DNA of 64,000 nucleotides from JBGPQJ01 sp963709295 (GTDB lineage Bacteria; Chloroflexota; Anaerolineae; Anaerolineales; Villigracilaceae), in assembly GCA_963709295.1 (NCBI GenBank), contig CAVPVW010000002.1:572083-636082 (forward strand). Direction: 5' to 3'. The notes under the pieces are model-generated. The model made no database searches, was not told where the DNA came from, and saw only the letters and a list, made by a program, of their open reading frames with translations. Positions within the stretch are counted from its first letter, which is position 1; every line of letters begins with the position of its first letter. The translations under genes were made by a program, and so were the position numbers. This document shows, piece after piece, positions 12,939-21,853 of the stretch.

Positions 12939-12967
12939 TATATTCCTCCCATATTGGTAGGAATATA
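12939..12967. promoter_or_regulatory. Perfect 9-bp inverted repeat upstream of the signalling cluster
   Basis: TATATTCCT (12939-12947) and AGGAATATA (12959-12967) are exact inverted copies 11 bases apart. A TATAAT (12921-12926) lies just upstream and another TATAAT-like string overlaps the right arm, so this may be an operator or a leader hairpin for the FHA gene starting at 13041. Confidence 0.5.
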
Positions 12968-13040
12968 ATGTAAGAGGAGTTCCTGTTTCCATTTTTTGGC
13001 TGCGCGAAGACTACTTTATTGTTGGAGGAAATAAAAACAA

Positions 13041-13565
13041 ATGGAAGATACTCAAGGTCGCTTCTGCCCCGTATGTAAACGCAAGAACGAACAGGACGTT
13101 GTCCAATGCGCCTACTGTGGTGCCGAGATGGAACCGGCTGAATCCTCCCCTCCCACCACCGAAAAGATCAGCGGGGCGACCATTGCCTTCCCCAAACCCC
13201 CCCGCGTCAAGACCGACTTATTGATCCCGGACGGCGGTATCGCGGTCTTCCTGCTGGATACGTCCAACCCGATTGCCGTGTACGCCATCGATGAATTTAT
13301 CCTTGGGCGGGCAAGTGAAGGCTCCCTCGAGGAAATCGTGGACCTGACTCCCTACGGCGCATTCTCCAGCGGCGTGTCGCGCCGGCATGCTATGATCCGC
13401 CGGAAAAAGAACGGGTACGAGATCATCGATCTGGACAGCACCAATGGCACCTGGATCGATGAAAAAAGGATCACCCCCACCAAGGCGTATGCGCTTTCCA
13501 ACGCGTCGACGATCCGCCTGGGGCAGCTGCGCCTGCAGGTGTTGATAAGAGAAAACACGACTTGA
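13041..13565 (+). CDS. Zinc-ribbon plus FHA domain protein
   Basis: 174 residues. The N-terminus is a zinc ribbon (CPVC at 9-12, CAYCG at 24-28). The C-terminal half is a forkhead-associated domain binding phosphothreonine: FILGRASEG, then SGVSRRHAMIRR (Ser-Arg-His of the phosphate pocket) and DLDSTNGTWID (Asn-Gly of the pThr loop). GGAGG lies 13 bases before the ATG. It is the first gene of a rightward cluster ending with a Ser/Thr kinase and a second copy of this architecture at 19281, so it is a likely reader of that kinase's phosphorylation. Confidence 0.85.
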   Translation: MEDTQGRFCPVCKRKNEQDVVQCAYCGAEMEPAESSPPTTEKISGATIAFPKPPRVKTDLLIPDGGIAVFLLDTSNPIAVYAIDEFILGRASEGSLEEIVDLTPYGAFSSGVSRRHAMIRRKKNGYEIIDLDSTNGTWIDEKRITPTKAYALSNASTIRLGQLRLQVLIRENTT

Positions 13566-13605
13566 TCTGAAAGTCTGCGATCAGCGCAGCGTTTTGGTTT
13601 AAAGG

Positions 13606-15057
13606 GTGGCAAATAAAAAAATGAATTGGAAAATCTTTTTCCCGGAGAAATATCTGATAAGGCCAGCAAACCGGCCGGCCATGCAGCGCGCCGCGTTTGC
13701 CTGGTCCCTATTTGGGGCGAGAGTAATCCAATTCTCCGGTTCCGACGACCGGAATATTCCATGGCTTAATAACCTCACGCCAGATGGCGGAGGCGGTTTC
13801 GATCCGCAAGGTCCTCGCAGGATTCGCAAAGTCATCAGCACGGTGATCGTCATCGGCGTGATCATGTTCGTCGTTGGCGGCGTCTTCGGATTGGCACTCT
13901 ACCGCGCGCAAGATCTCACCAGTCCCACCGATGATTGGACCTCCACCACGGCTGGCGAAACCAGGGTGACCTGCCAGGAATTGATCGACCGCGCCATGCA
14001 GGCTTCCGGTGATTCCTGCGACCAGATGGGCTCCAACCAGGTATGCTACGGAAACAACACGCTCCTGGCAGAACTCATCGCCGGGACTGCCAGCCGGTTC
14101 AGCCAGCGGGGTGACATGGTCAGCGTGGCGGACCTGAGGCGGCTGGCTGCTTCGCCGCTCAGCCTGGTCAGCGAGGAATGGGGCATTGCCGTCTTCAAGG
14201 TCATGGCCAATCTGCCGCGCTCCCTGCCTGGCGAGACCATCACCATGGTCGTTTTTGGCAACACCACTCTGGACAACGCCTCCTCCAATCTGCAGACCTT
14301 TTTCTTCTCCAGCACGCTCGGGCAAATCGTTTGCGACCAGGTTCCTTTTGATGGATTGATGATCACCATGCCGGACGGCACCGGGGTCAGTTTCGTCATC
14401 AACGGCGCAGAGATGACCTTGATGGGAAATGCCAGCTTCACCGCCACTCAGAACGGTTCGATGGAAGTCAGCATGTTCAGCGGTTCGGCAACCATCACCT
14501 CGAGTGGACAGACCCAGATCGTGACGGCCGGGCAGAGCACCAGCATGGACCTGGGTGGGGAAAACGGCACCTCCGCCATCAGCCCCCCATCGGTTCCCCA
14601 GCCTCTTTCGCCCGACGAACTAACCCTGGCTTGCACTTTGACGGGCAATTTCTGCTCACAGCAGGAGATCACCCCCATCAGCCCGCTGGATGCGGTGGCA
14701 ACGCTCATCGCTGAACTGGGCCTTGAGCCATCAAACAACACCACCGATGGGGCACAGACTCCCGCGTTTGCTGAAACACCATCCCTGATGATCTTTCCTC
14801 AATTGACAATCACCAACCCGCCTGTGTCGCCTTTCAACCCGACTTCTGCATTTACAAGCACCATTGCTCCGGCTGCGACCTATACACTGCTTCCTTCCAT
14901 GACAAATACGCCGGTACCTCCGACTGCGACCAATCCCCCTCCGCCCACGGACATCCCGATGATCACGATTTGCCATTGCCCTCTAGCGGACCAGACCGGA
15001 TGCAATGAAATCTCCATCCCCAACACAGGCAGCGGCGGTCATTGGCAACCACTCTAA
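13606..15057 (+). CDS. Membrane-anchored FecR-like extracellular protein with Ser/Thr/Pro-rich tail (first paralog)
   Basis: 483 residues as read. A cytoplasmic N-terminus of about 80 residues is followed by one transmembrane helix (STVIVIGVIMFVVGGVFGLALY). Outside lies a cysteine-containing module (TCQELIDRAMQASGDSC, NQVCYGNNT), then a WGIAVFKVMANLP segment, a FecR-type beta domain (NGSMEVSMFSGSATI, AGQSTSMDLGG) and a Thr/Pro-rich stalk. The family is common in Chloroflexota and has no assigned biochemical role. A closely similar copy follows. The C-terminus is uncertain: after CHCPLADQTGC the frame ends at GGHWQPL, but the neighbouring frame gives GNHSNDIIPAP, which completes a His-rich motif, so an indel near 15,045 is likely. 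Confidence 0.75.
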   Translation: MANKKMNWKIFFPEKYLIRPANRPAMQRAAFAWSLFGARVIQFSGSDDRNIPWLNNLTPDGGGGFDPQGPRRIRKVISTVIVIGVIMFVVGGVFGLALYRAQDLTSPTDDWTSTTAGETRVTCQELIDRAMQASGDSCDQMGSNQVCYGNNTLLAELIAGTASRFSQRGDMVSVADLRRLAASPLSLVSEEWGIAVFKVMANLPRSLPGETITMVVFGNTTLDNASSNLQTFFFSSTLGQIVCDQVPFDGLMITMPDGTGVSFVINGAEMTLMGNASFTATQNGSMEVSMFSGSATITSSGQTQIVTAGQSTSMDLGGENGTSAISPPSVPQPLSPDELTLACTLTGNFCSQQEITPISPLDAVATLIAELGLEPSNNTTDGAQTPAFAETPSLMIFPQLTITNPPVSPFNPTSAFTSTIAPAATYTLLPSMTNTPVPPTATNPPPPTDIPMITICHCPLADQTGCNEISIPNTGSGGHWQPL

Positions 15058-15103
15058 TGACATCATCCCCGCACCGGCTGGAGGTTGTCCTTCAGGATTC
15101 CTT

Positions 15104-16908
15104 ATGGAGATGGGCTTTATCCGAAGAAAGATTGTCGGGGTTCTATCCAGCGCGTTGACGCCTTTGCCCATCTTGCCTGCCAATTTAGGAAACGGCTTCA
15201 TACGATTTTCCACCTCCGGGGGAAGCAACACTGACCTTTCCTGGTTAAAGGTCTTGACCCCGAGCGCGGGAATGAATCTCCGTCATCGCCTCCGCCCAAA
15301 GACCCTCAACGAAACCGCAGGTTGGGAATCATCCTCGTGGTCAGTGCCCTTCTGGTCGGTTGCGCGGCTGTATTTGGACTGGCACTGTACATCGCATTCA
15401 TGCCAAACTCAGAAGAAGCCTCCCCGCAAAGCGATATCACCTGCCAGGAACTGATCGACCGTGCCATGCAAGCCTCCGGGGATTACTGTAGCCAGATCGG
15501 CTCCAACCAGGTCTGTTATGGTAACAACACCCTTTCTGCAGAGTTAAACTCCGGTGGAACATTTGGCCAGGAAGGGGATGTGGTCAGTGTGGCGGACTTG
15601 AGGCGGCTGGCTGCCTCGCCTCTCAATCTTGCCAGCGAGGAATGGGGCATTGCCGTCTTCAAAGTCCTCGCCAATCTCCCGCGCTCGCTTCCCGGAGAGA
15701 CCATCACCATGGTCGTCTTCGGCAATACCGCCCTCGACAACCCGTCAGGCAATCTTCAGTCCTTCTATTTCTCCAGCACGCTCGGGCAGATCCAGTGCGA
15801 TGAAGTTCCTTTCGACGGGCTGATGATCACCATGCCTGACGGCGCCGGCGTCCGCTTCATCATCAACGGCGCGGATATGACCCTGATGGGAAATGCCAGC
15901 ATCTCGGCCATCCAAAACGGTTCGATGGAAGTCAGCCTGTACAGCGGATCGGCTATCATCTCCGCCAACGGCGGGACTCAACTGGTCACGGCCGGCGAGA
16001 GCACCAGCATGGACCTGGGCGGGCCGAATGGAACATCGGCGACCAGCCCTCCTTCTGCACCTGAGCCGCTCTCGCCTGAGGAACTGGCACTCGCCTGCAC
16101 CCTGACGGGTCAATTTTGTTCCCCGGATCAGATCACGCCTGTCAGCCCGGGAGATTTTCTGGCCACGCTGGCAGCCCAAATGGGGCTAACCTCCACACCG
16201 ACCAGCCCGGCTACGGCCACCTTTCCACCTACTCTGACTCCGTCAACGACTCTCTCCCCCACTCCCAGCCTTTCCTCTACGATCACAAGGACCGGCACGC
16301 TGACCCGCACGGCAACATCCGCCCCCACGCGTACCAGGACGCCCACTCGCACTTTAACTGGAACACAGTCTGCCACTCCCTCGCAGACGAACACGCTGCC
16401 TGGGCCGACATCCACAAATACATCCGTCGCTCCGACCGACACGCCGACCGAGACTCCAATCAGCACGGCGACGGATACGCCCATCAACACCCCTACGAAT
16501 ACACCAACCGATACGCCATCTGGACCAGTGGCCTGTGCAAATGTCAGCGCCGGGAGCATATCCAATTCCCCATCAGATCATCTAGAGATGTCCATTACGA
16601 ATAGCAGCGGTGGTCAGATTATCCTGGACATCCTGCATGTGGATTGGATTGATACTCCATCAGCCCAAAGGATTGATCGAGTCCGTCTGGACACCAATGA
16701 CCTGGATAACAATAATGAAAATAGCCCTCCCAGTGATTACCCATCAGAGGAACCCTGGGATGATTATCCTAATGGCCACCATATTAACAATGGAGCAACA
16801 GAAGTTTTGGAAATCAGGTTTAATGATGATCTCACAACTGGCTCTTATTACATAAAGGCTACCTTTGATATTAACTGTTATGTAGAGGGCAGCTATACTG
16901 TCCCATAA
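15104..16908 (+). CDS. Membrane-anchored FecR-like extracellular protein (second paralog, one indel)
   Basis: Tandem paralog of the gene at 13606. The N-terminal part (from ATG 15104, MEMGFIRRK) and the rest are in two frames joined near 15,272: WLKVLTPSAG, then ESPSSPPPKDP. After the transmembrane helix (LGIILVVSALLVGCAAVFGLAL) come the same TCQELIDRAMQAS, WGIAVFKVLANLP and FecR-like segments as the first copy. A long Thr/Pro stalk (TPTRTRTPTRT type) then leads to a terminal domain of about 110 residues with Asp/Asn-rich DLDNNNENSPPSD, absent from the first paralog. The architecture implies surface display; the different ends suggest different ligands. Function unassigned. Confidence 0.75.
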
Positions 16909-16932
16909 TCTTCCCAACTAAACAATGTCCAC

Positions 16933-19152
16933 ATGATGGCAGTTCCCCAATCCATACGACTCAGCGACCTTCAACCGGAATATCAGTTTCTGCAATACCA
17001 GCTACTCGAGCAGATCGGCTTCGGTGGGCAGGGATTCGTTTGGTCTGCGCTGGACTCGTCCCAAAATCGCATCGTCGCCATCAAATTCAACGAGGTCGGT
17101 GACCCCGAACAGAGGCAGGATAGCGAAAGCCAATTCAAGCGCCAAGCCGGCCAGCTTCTGAAACTGACCCACCCGAACATTCTCCCGCTTTACGACTTCG
17201 GTTCCATCCTTCCGGTTCGGTATCTGGTCACGCCGTATGTGGCCGGCGGATCTTTGCATGACAGGCTGGTGGCTGGTTCTCTCTCGACAGAAGAAATACT
17301 TTCGGTCAGCATTCGCATCGCCTCCGCGCTGGATTATCTCCACGCGCAGGGCATCATCCACCGCGACCTGAAGCCCTCCAACATCCTGATGGATTTTGGC
17401 AACCGGCTCTATGTGGCCGATTTCGGATTAGCGCGAATTGTGGCGGATACCACCCAGGCCCTGCACACCGGGCACGGCACGCCGCCTTACGCGCCTCCTG
17501 AACAGCACACCATGCGCGAGCTCACGTACAAGTCTGACATCTTCGGCTTCGGCGTGATGCTCTATCAGATGCTCACCCGCCAGCTTCCCTGGGACGGGGA
17601 GAAATCGTTGGGACTTCAACAGCTTTATTCGAAAGAAGAGATTCCTGATCCTGCTGAAATAAATCCCGAACTCCCCCCCAGGATCCACCAGGTGCTGCGG
17701 GCGATGACCTCCGCCAACCCCGATTCTCGGCCCGCCACCGCCATGGACTCGGTCAGGATGCTCCAAACCGCGTTTGGGGTGCCCATGCCCGATCTCCAAT
17801 CCGTTGCAGCGCAGGCGTCGACCGAATCAAATCTCGACACGGAATCCATGCTGAAGAGGAGCATTTCCGGCTGGGACGCAGACGGTGGCACGATCCGCCT
17901 CAGCCTGACTAAATTTGCCGTGCTGGATCTCGCGCAGAAACAAGCCGGAGATGAGTCTGTTACAGAAGCCAACGTCCCCGCCTTTATGCTGCAGAACGCT
18001 CTCACGTATGGATACAACGACGACTATTGGTGGCCGAAAGTCGCCAACCCGAAAGAAAGGCTTGTACTCACATCCCAACTTCTGAGCAAAGAAAATGCGG
18101 TGATTAACGAGCGCATCGTCCGGCATCTTGCCAAGGACGAACAGATCCGCGCGCTTAAGGCACGACTGCCTGAAAAATTAACTTTGACCTTCCTGGAGAC
18201 CGCCTACCGGACCAATGACCCCGAACTGAAGGTCATGATCTTTGACACGCTGAAGGACCTTTCGCCGGCTGCCAAACAGTGGCGAGAATCCGCGCTCGGA
18301 AAAACGCCGGACACGGCCCTGGCGGCACTCGCACTCGAACCTGCTCCCGTTGGGAAGGAGGCGGCAGGTCTGATCGGTCACTTGCGTTCACAACAAGCCG
18401 TGGAGGCGATCGTCAAGAGCGCGCGCGGTGAACGAAGAAGCGCCGCGCTGCTCGCCGTCCAGCAATCGGCCGGCAGCCTGCCCAAGTCCATTCCGCAACG
18501 CGTGCGCCTGGAAGTTGCAGGCGAATGGATGATACGCAGGCTGATCGACCAGCCTTTGGTGTTACTCTCCGTCTACGGGTGGATCGTGCTTGGCATTGCA
18601 CTGAGCACCGGTCTGCAATCCTACCTCACCTACCGTTTACCTCAATTCATGGATACGCTTCGCATCGCCAGTTCGTTCGAACGGGGAGTCATCCTGGGAA
18701 TCATGCTGGGGTTTGCCATCCTGGTCACGCGCAACATCGTTGAGCGATTCCCGGAAACCAAAGCCCTGTTGCGGGTCGGATTGGCTGTCCTGCTGGGTAC
18801 GATTATTTTGAGCATTGCCAAATTCATTTTTGATGTATTGGTCCTTAAGTCCGTCCCGCAAGGAATGCTTATCAGCGCGGGAAGTTTTTTTATTGCATTG
18901 GGCTATGCGTTGAGCGGACTGGTGAAATCGCGTATTGTGAGGGCCTTGATCACCATGGCGACAGTACTGACTGCATTGGCCGGTTCTTGGTGGGGACACC
19001 TGATGCTTGCGAGAAGCGGTGTGACCATGACTCCGTTGTTCTTTTATGATTACCTGTGGGCGTCCTCGCAGGTGCTGATCACGATGATCATCGTGGCACT
19101 GCCCATGTCCATTATTAGTAACCTGGGAGATCTATCTCCAAAAAACCAATAG
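16933..19152 (+). CDS. Transmembrane serine/threonine protein kinase
   Basis: 739 residues. The kinase domain is at about 20-285: glycine loop IGFGGQGFVW, VAIKF lysine, catalytic HRDLKPSNIL, DFGLARI, APPEQH. All catalytic residues are present. A middle region (about 390-530) reads like short helical HEAT-type repeats (VEAIVKSARGERRSAALLAV). The C-terminal 200 residues hold about six hydrophobic helices, so the kinase is tethered to the membrane by its C-terminus, unlike the usual single-helix PASTA kinases. It lies 25 bases after the second FecR-like gene and before an FHA gene; membrane sensing relayed by phospho-threonine is the natural inference. ATG 16933 or 16936 could serve as start. 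Confidence 0.88.
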   Translation: MMAVPQSIRLSDLQPEYQFLQYQLLEQIGFGGQGFVWSALDSSQNRIVAIKFNEVGDPEQRQDSESQFKRQAGQLLKLTHPNILPLYDFGSILPVRYLVTPYVAGGSLHDRLVAGSLSTEEILSVSIRIASALDYLHAQGIIHRDLKPSNILMDFGNRLYVADFGLARIVADTTQALHTGHGTPPYAPPEQHTMRELTYKSDIFGFGVMLYQMLTRQLPWDGEKSLGLQQLYSKEEIPDPAEINPELPPRIHQVLRAMTSANPDSRPATAMDSVRMLQTAFGVPMPDLQSVAAQASTESNLDTESMLKRSISGWDADGGTIRLSLTKFAVLDLAQKQAGDESVTEANVPAFMLQNALTYGYNDDYWWPKVANPKERLVLTSQLLSKENAVINERIVRHLAKDEQIRALKARLPEKLTLTFLETAYRTNDPELKVMIFDTLKDLSPAAKQWRESALGKTPDTALAALALEPAPVGKEAAGLIGHLRSQQAVEAIVKSARGERRSAALLAVQQSAGSLPKSIPQRVRLEVAGEWMIRRLIDQPLVLLSVYGWIVLGIALSTGLQSYLTYRLPQFMDTLRIASSFERGVILGIMLGFAILVTRNIVERFPETKALLRVGLAVLLGTIILSIAKFIFDVLVLKSVPQGMLISAGSFFIALGYALSGLVKSRIVRALITMATVLTALAGSWWGHLMLARSGVTMTPLFFYDYLWASSQVLITMIIVALPMSIISNLGDLSPKNQ

Positions 19153-19172
19153 GTGAAATTCGGACCGGATTT

Positions 19173-19181
19173 TGATATAAT
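19173..19181 (+). promoter_or_regulatory. Extended -10 promoter of the second FHA gene
   Basis: TGATATAAT, about 100 bases before the ATG at 19281; no clear -35. It suggests the second FHA gene can be transcribed separately from the kinase. Confidence 0.45.
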
Positions 19182-19280
19182 GTGCAACATTTGTGAAAAA
19201 TAAGGCAAACCTTACAAACACCTTACACACAGGTTAGCATTTCCTTAAACCACCTCTCATCAGAGGAGAATTGTACTAAA

Positions 19281-19826
19281 ATGGATACGTTAAAAGCCAT
19301 GGATATCGTAAAAGGTCAATTCTGCCCCGCTTGCAAGTATAAGAATGAAATTGAAGCCACCGTTTGCGCCTATTGCGGCGCCGAACTGGGCGGCACGTAC
19401 AAAGTTAATCTCAAGACCCAGATCCTCGACGAGGCGAGCATCGCCGTTCCGGATGCCGTGCACCGCGCCCAAACCGATGAATTGCTCCCTGAACGCGGTA
19501 TCGCGCTTTATCTGCTCAACAACCTCAAGCCGATCACGGTGCAGACTGAAAGGGAGTTCGTCCTCGGCCGGAAAATGGAAGACACCCCTGACGCCGTGGT
19601 GGACTTGAGCCCTTATGACGGCTACGTCGGCGGCGTTTCCCGCCGGCATGCAATGATCCGCCAGACCAGGGACGGTGTCGAACTCATCGACCTGGGAAGC
19701 GTCAACGGTACCTGGCTCAACGACCAGCGGCTCAAAGCCAATGTCCCCTACCCGCTCGAGAGCGGTGAGTTGATCGGTCTGGGCAAACTGCGCTTGCAGG
19801 TTTTCTGGAGAGACACGACAAGATAA
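19281..19826 (+). CDS. Zinc-ribbon plus FHA domain protein (second copy)
   Basis: 181 residues, same build as the protein at 13041: zinc ribbon CPAC and CAYCG near the N-terminus, then an FHA domain with FVLGRKMED, GVSRRHAMIRQ and DLGSVNGTWLND. The phosphothreonine-pocket Arg, Ser-Arg-His and Asn-Gly positions are kept. The segment between ribbon and FHA differs from the first copy. GAGGAG lies 12 bases before the start at 19281; MDIVK (codon 8) is an alternative start. It closes the signalling cluster and is followed by a strong terminator. Confidence 0.85.
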   Translation: MDTLKAMDIVKGQFCPACKYKNEIEATVCAYCGAELGGTYKVNLKTQILDEASIAVPDAVHRAQTDELLPERGIALYLLNNLKPITVQTEREFVLGRKMEDTPDAVVDLSPYDGYVGGVSRRHAMIRQTRDGVELIDLGSVNGTWLNDQRLKANVPYPLESGELIGLGKLRLQVFWRDTTR

Positions 19827-19846
19827 ATTTTTTATCAGGATATAAA

Positions 19847-19880
19847 AGAGAAATGGGCTGCAGCCCATTTCTCTTTTTAT
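19847..19880 (+). terminator. Rho-independent terminator after the FHA gene
   Basis: A near 14-bp perfect palindrome (AGAGAAATGGGCTG and its complement, 19847-19874) followed by TTTTTATTATTATTTTT. The facing gene prmA ends at 19900 and a short A-run precedes the stem, so it may serve both directions. Confidence 0.9.
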
Positions 19881-19899
19881 TATTATTTTTGGAATGTCT

Positions 19900-20841
19900 T
19901 TATCGTTTAACAACCAGCGCAGCCCAATCATCCTTTTCGCGTTTCTCCATCAGGTTGAAACCGTGCTTTTCAGCGGCCTCCACGACTTTATCCGCCTGTT
20001 CTGCGAGAATCCCCGACAGAATCAAAACCCCATCTTCAGAAACCAGGTCACCCAGTCCTTCATCAAGAAGCCGGATGATGACAATGGCAAGAATATTGGC
20101 CATAACCACTGGCGCTTTTTTTATTGGATATTGCCCCTCAAGGATTTCCTTCACCGAGCCTGTCCCCAGCAGGATGTGATTTTCAACGCCGTTCAGCTGG
20201 GCATTCTCCCGTGAATTGGCGATGGCAATCTCATCGACGTCCACACCGAGCGCGCGGGAGGCACCCAGTTTCAGGGCGGAAATGGAGAGAATCCCCGACC
20301 CGCAGCCAACGTCAATGACTTCCAGCGGGCCGGGTTTGTTCTGCATCCGGAAATCACGCAGGGCATCCTCCAGCAGCTCCAACACCAGCTGGGTGCTGGG
20401 ATGAGTACCGGTCCCAAAGGCCATGCCGGGGCTGATCTTAAGGGGAATTCGCAAAGGATCGATTTGAGGTTCCTGCCAGGAGTATAGAATCTCCAAATGC
20501 CTGCCAACCGATATGGGCTGGTATTTCATTTTCCATTTTTCCATCCAGTTTTGATCCTCGATGGTCTTGTAAATCGGCTGGGGCAATGGCTGGATCATGC
20601 CCAGATAGAACAACGCCTCTTCGAGCTTCAACCGTGTCTCGGGGAGTTGGTCATCCGCGGGGAGATAAGCGCGGACGACAATCGGTCCGACCGGGGTCCC
20701 CTCGTCCTCTTCATTGACGAATTCGACAGCCTGTTCCGACACCACCCCATTGGGAGCAAAACGGCCGAACACTTCGGATATCGCTTCAGCAAGTTCACCG
20801 TTCACGGTCATTGAGACTTCCACCCAATCGGTCATAGTCAA
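19900..20841 (-). CDS. prmA: Ribosomal protein L11 methyltransferase
   Basis: 313 residues. The N-terminal ferredoxin-like substrate domain (WVEVSMTVNGELAEA) leads to a linker and a class I SAM-dependent methyltransferase domain: FGTGTHPSTQLVLELLED, VIDVGCGSGILSISALKLGA (motif I), GVDVDEIAI (motif II) and VVMANILA (motif IV, equivalent of the PrmA N-P-P-hydrophobic loop as N-I-L). It trimethylates L11. It is last in the leftward thioesterase-M42-LLM-prmA set, 13 bases after the LLM gene. Confidence 0.92.
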   Translation of the reverse strand: MTMTDWVEVSMTVNGELAEAISEVFGRFAPNGVVSEQAVEFVNEEDEGTPVGPIVVRAYLPADDQLPETRLKLEEALFYLGMIQPLPQPIYKTIEDQNWMEKWKMKYQPISVGRHLEILYSWQEPQIDPLRIPLKISPGMAFGTGTHPSTQLVLELLEDALRDFRMQNKPGPLEVIDVGCGSGILSISALKLGASRALGVDVDEIAIANSRENAQLNGVENHILLGTGSVKEILEGQYPIKKAPVVMANILAIVIIRLLDEGLGDLVSEDGVLILSGILAEQADKVVEAAEKHGFNLMEKREKDDWAALVVKR

Positions 20842-20854
20842 TTCATTCTCCTGA

Positions 20855-21853
20855 TTAATTGAATCGGTCTACCAGGCTCTTCCAAAATTGGTCCATGCTG
20901 CCCGGCACGAACGGCATGTACAGAGTGACCCGGTCTGCGAGCGACGAATAGCGTTCACGAATGGCAGCAGCCAAATCGTCTTCGTCCGCCTGGACACAGA
21001 ATTCGCCCAGCATCTCGTCGCTGATCATCCCGGGCATGTCACCCCACTGCCCGCGCGAGGCCAGCCCGGAAAGTTGGGCGGCGACTTCCCCCCATCCATG
21101 CAATTCCATGACGGGGCGGTAGGAGGGCGTGGAGGCATAGAAGGAAATCTGCTGCCGGCAGAACTCGCGTTGGCCGTCATTCGTTGCGGCGAACAGGGAG
21201 ACGGAAACAGCCACGTCCGAGCGTGAGCGGCCGGCTTTCTCGGCGCCCTGCGCAATCGCCGGCAGGATCACCTGCGACAGGTATCTTGGCGTATGGAAGG
21301 GATGCGCGTGGAATCCATTGCAGATCTCGCCTGCCAGTTTCGCCAGCCCGGTGTTCACCCCGGCGATGTAAATGGGGATGTCCGGGTGATCAATGGGACC
21401 GGGGTTGAAAAACGGCGACATCAGCGTGAGCTTGTAATGCTCGCCCCGGAAGTTCAGCGGTGTGCCGTTCTGCCAGCAGTCCCAGAAGGCGCGGATGGCG
21501 AGAATCTGTTCGCGCAGCTTTCCGGTCACCGATTCCGGCCAGGGCATGCCGAAACGCCGCTCAATGTGCGGCTTGACCTGTGTGCCCAATCCCAGGATGA
21601 ACCGCCCCCCGGAGACCTGGGCCAGGTCCCAGCAGGTATAAGCCAGCGTGGCCGGCGAGCGCGCGAATCCGATCGCCACCGCGGTACCGGACTCGAGACG
21701 CGATGTGTGTTCGGCGATCAACGCATGAGGCAGGAAGGGATCATGCTGGGTTTCGGTCGTCCAAAGGGCAGAAAAGCCCACGGCTTCAGCCGCGCGGGCG
21801 ATCTCGGGAACTGACCCCAAATGGGTCGGAGGCAGGGCGGCATCGATCTTCAT
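20855..21853 (-). CDS. LLM-class flavin/F420-dependent oxidoreductase
   Basis: About 332 residues of the luciferase-like monooxygenase TIM barrel: IARAAEAVGFSALWTTE, a GLGTQVKPHIERRFGMPW loop, GVNTGLAKLAGEICNGFHAHPF and a C-terminal GMISDEMLGEF. The layout resembles the mycobacterial F420-dependent LLM group, but cofactor choice (F420 or FMN) cannot be decided by eye. The start at 21853 is preferred over 21877 because its ATG overlaps the M42 stop in an ATGA junction, typical of coupled genes. Substrate unknown. Confidence 0.82.
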   Translation of the reverse strand: MKIDAALPPTHLGSVPEIARAAEAVGFSALWTTETQHDPFLPHALIAEHTSRLESGTAVAIGFARSPATLAYTCWDLAQVSGGRFILGLGTQVKPHIERRFGMPWPESVTGKLREQILAIRAFWDCWQNGTPLNFRGEHYKLTLMSPFFNPGPIDHPDIPIYIAGVNTGLAKLAGEICNGFHAHPFHTPRYLSQVILPAIAQGAEKAGRSRSDVAVSVSLFAATNDGQREFCRQQISFYASTPSYRPVMELHGWGEVAAQLSGLASRGQWGDMPGMISDEMLGEFCVQADEDDLAAAIRERYSSLADRVTLYMPFVPGSMDQFWKSLVDRFN

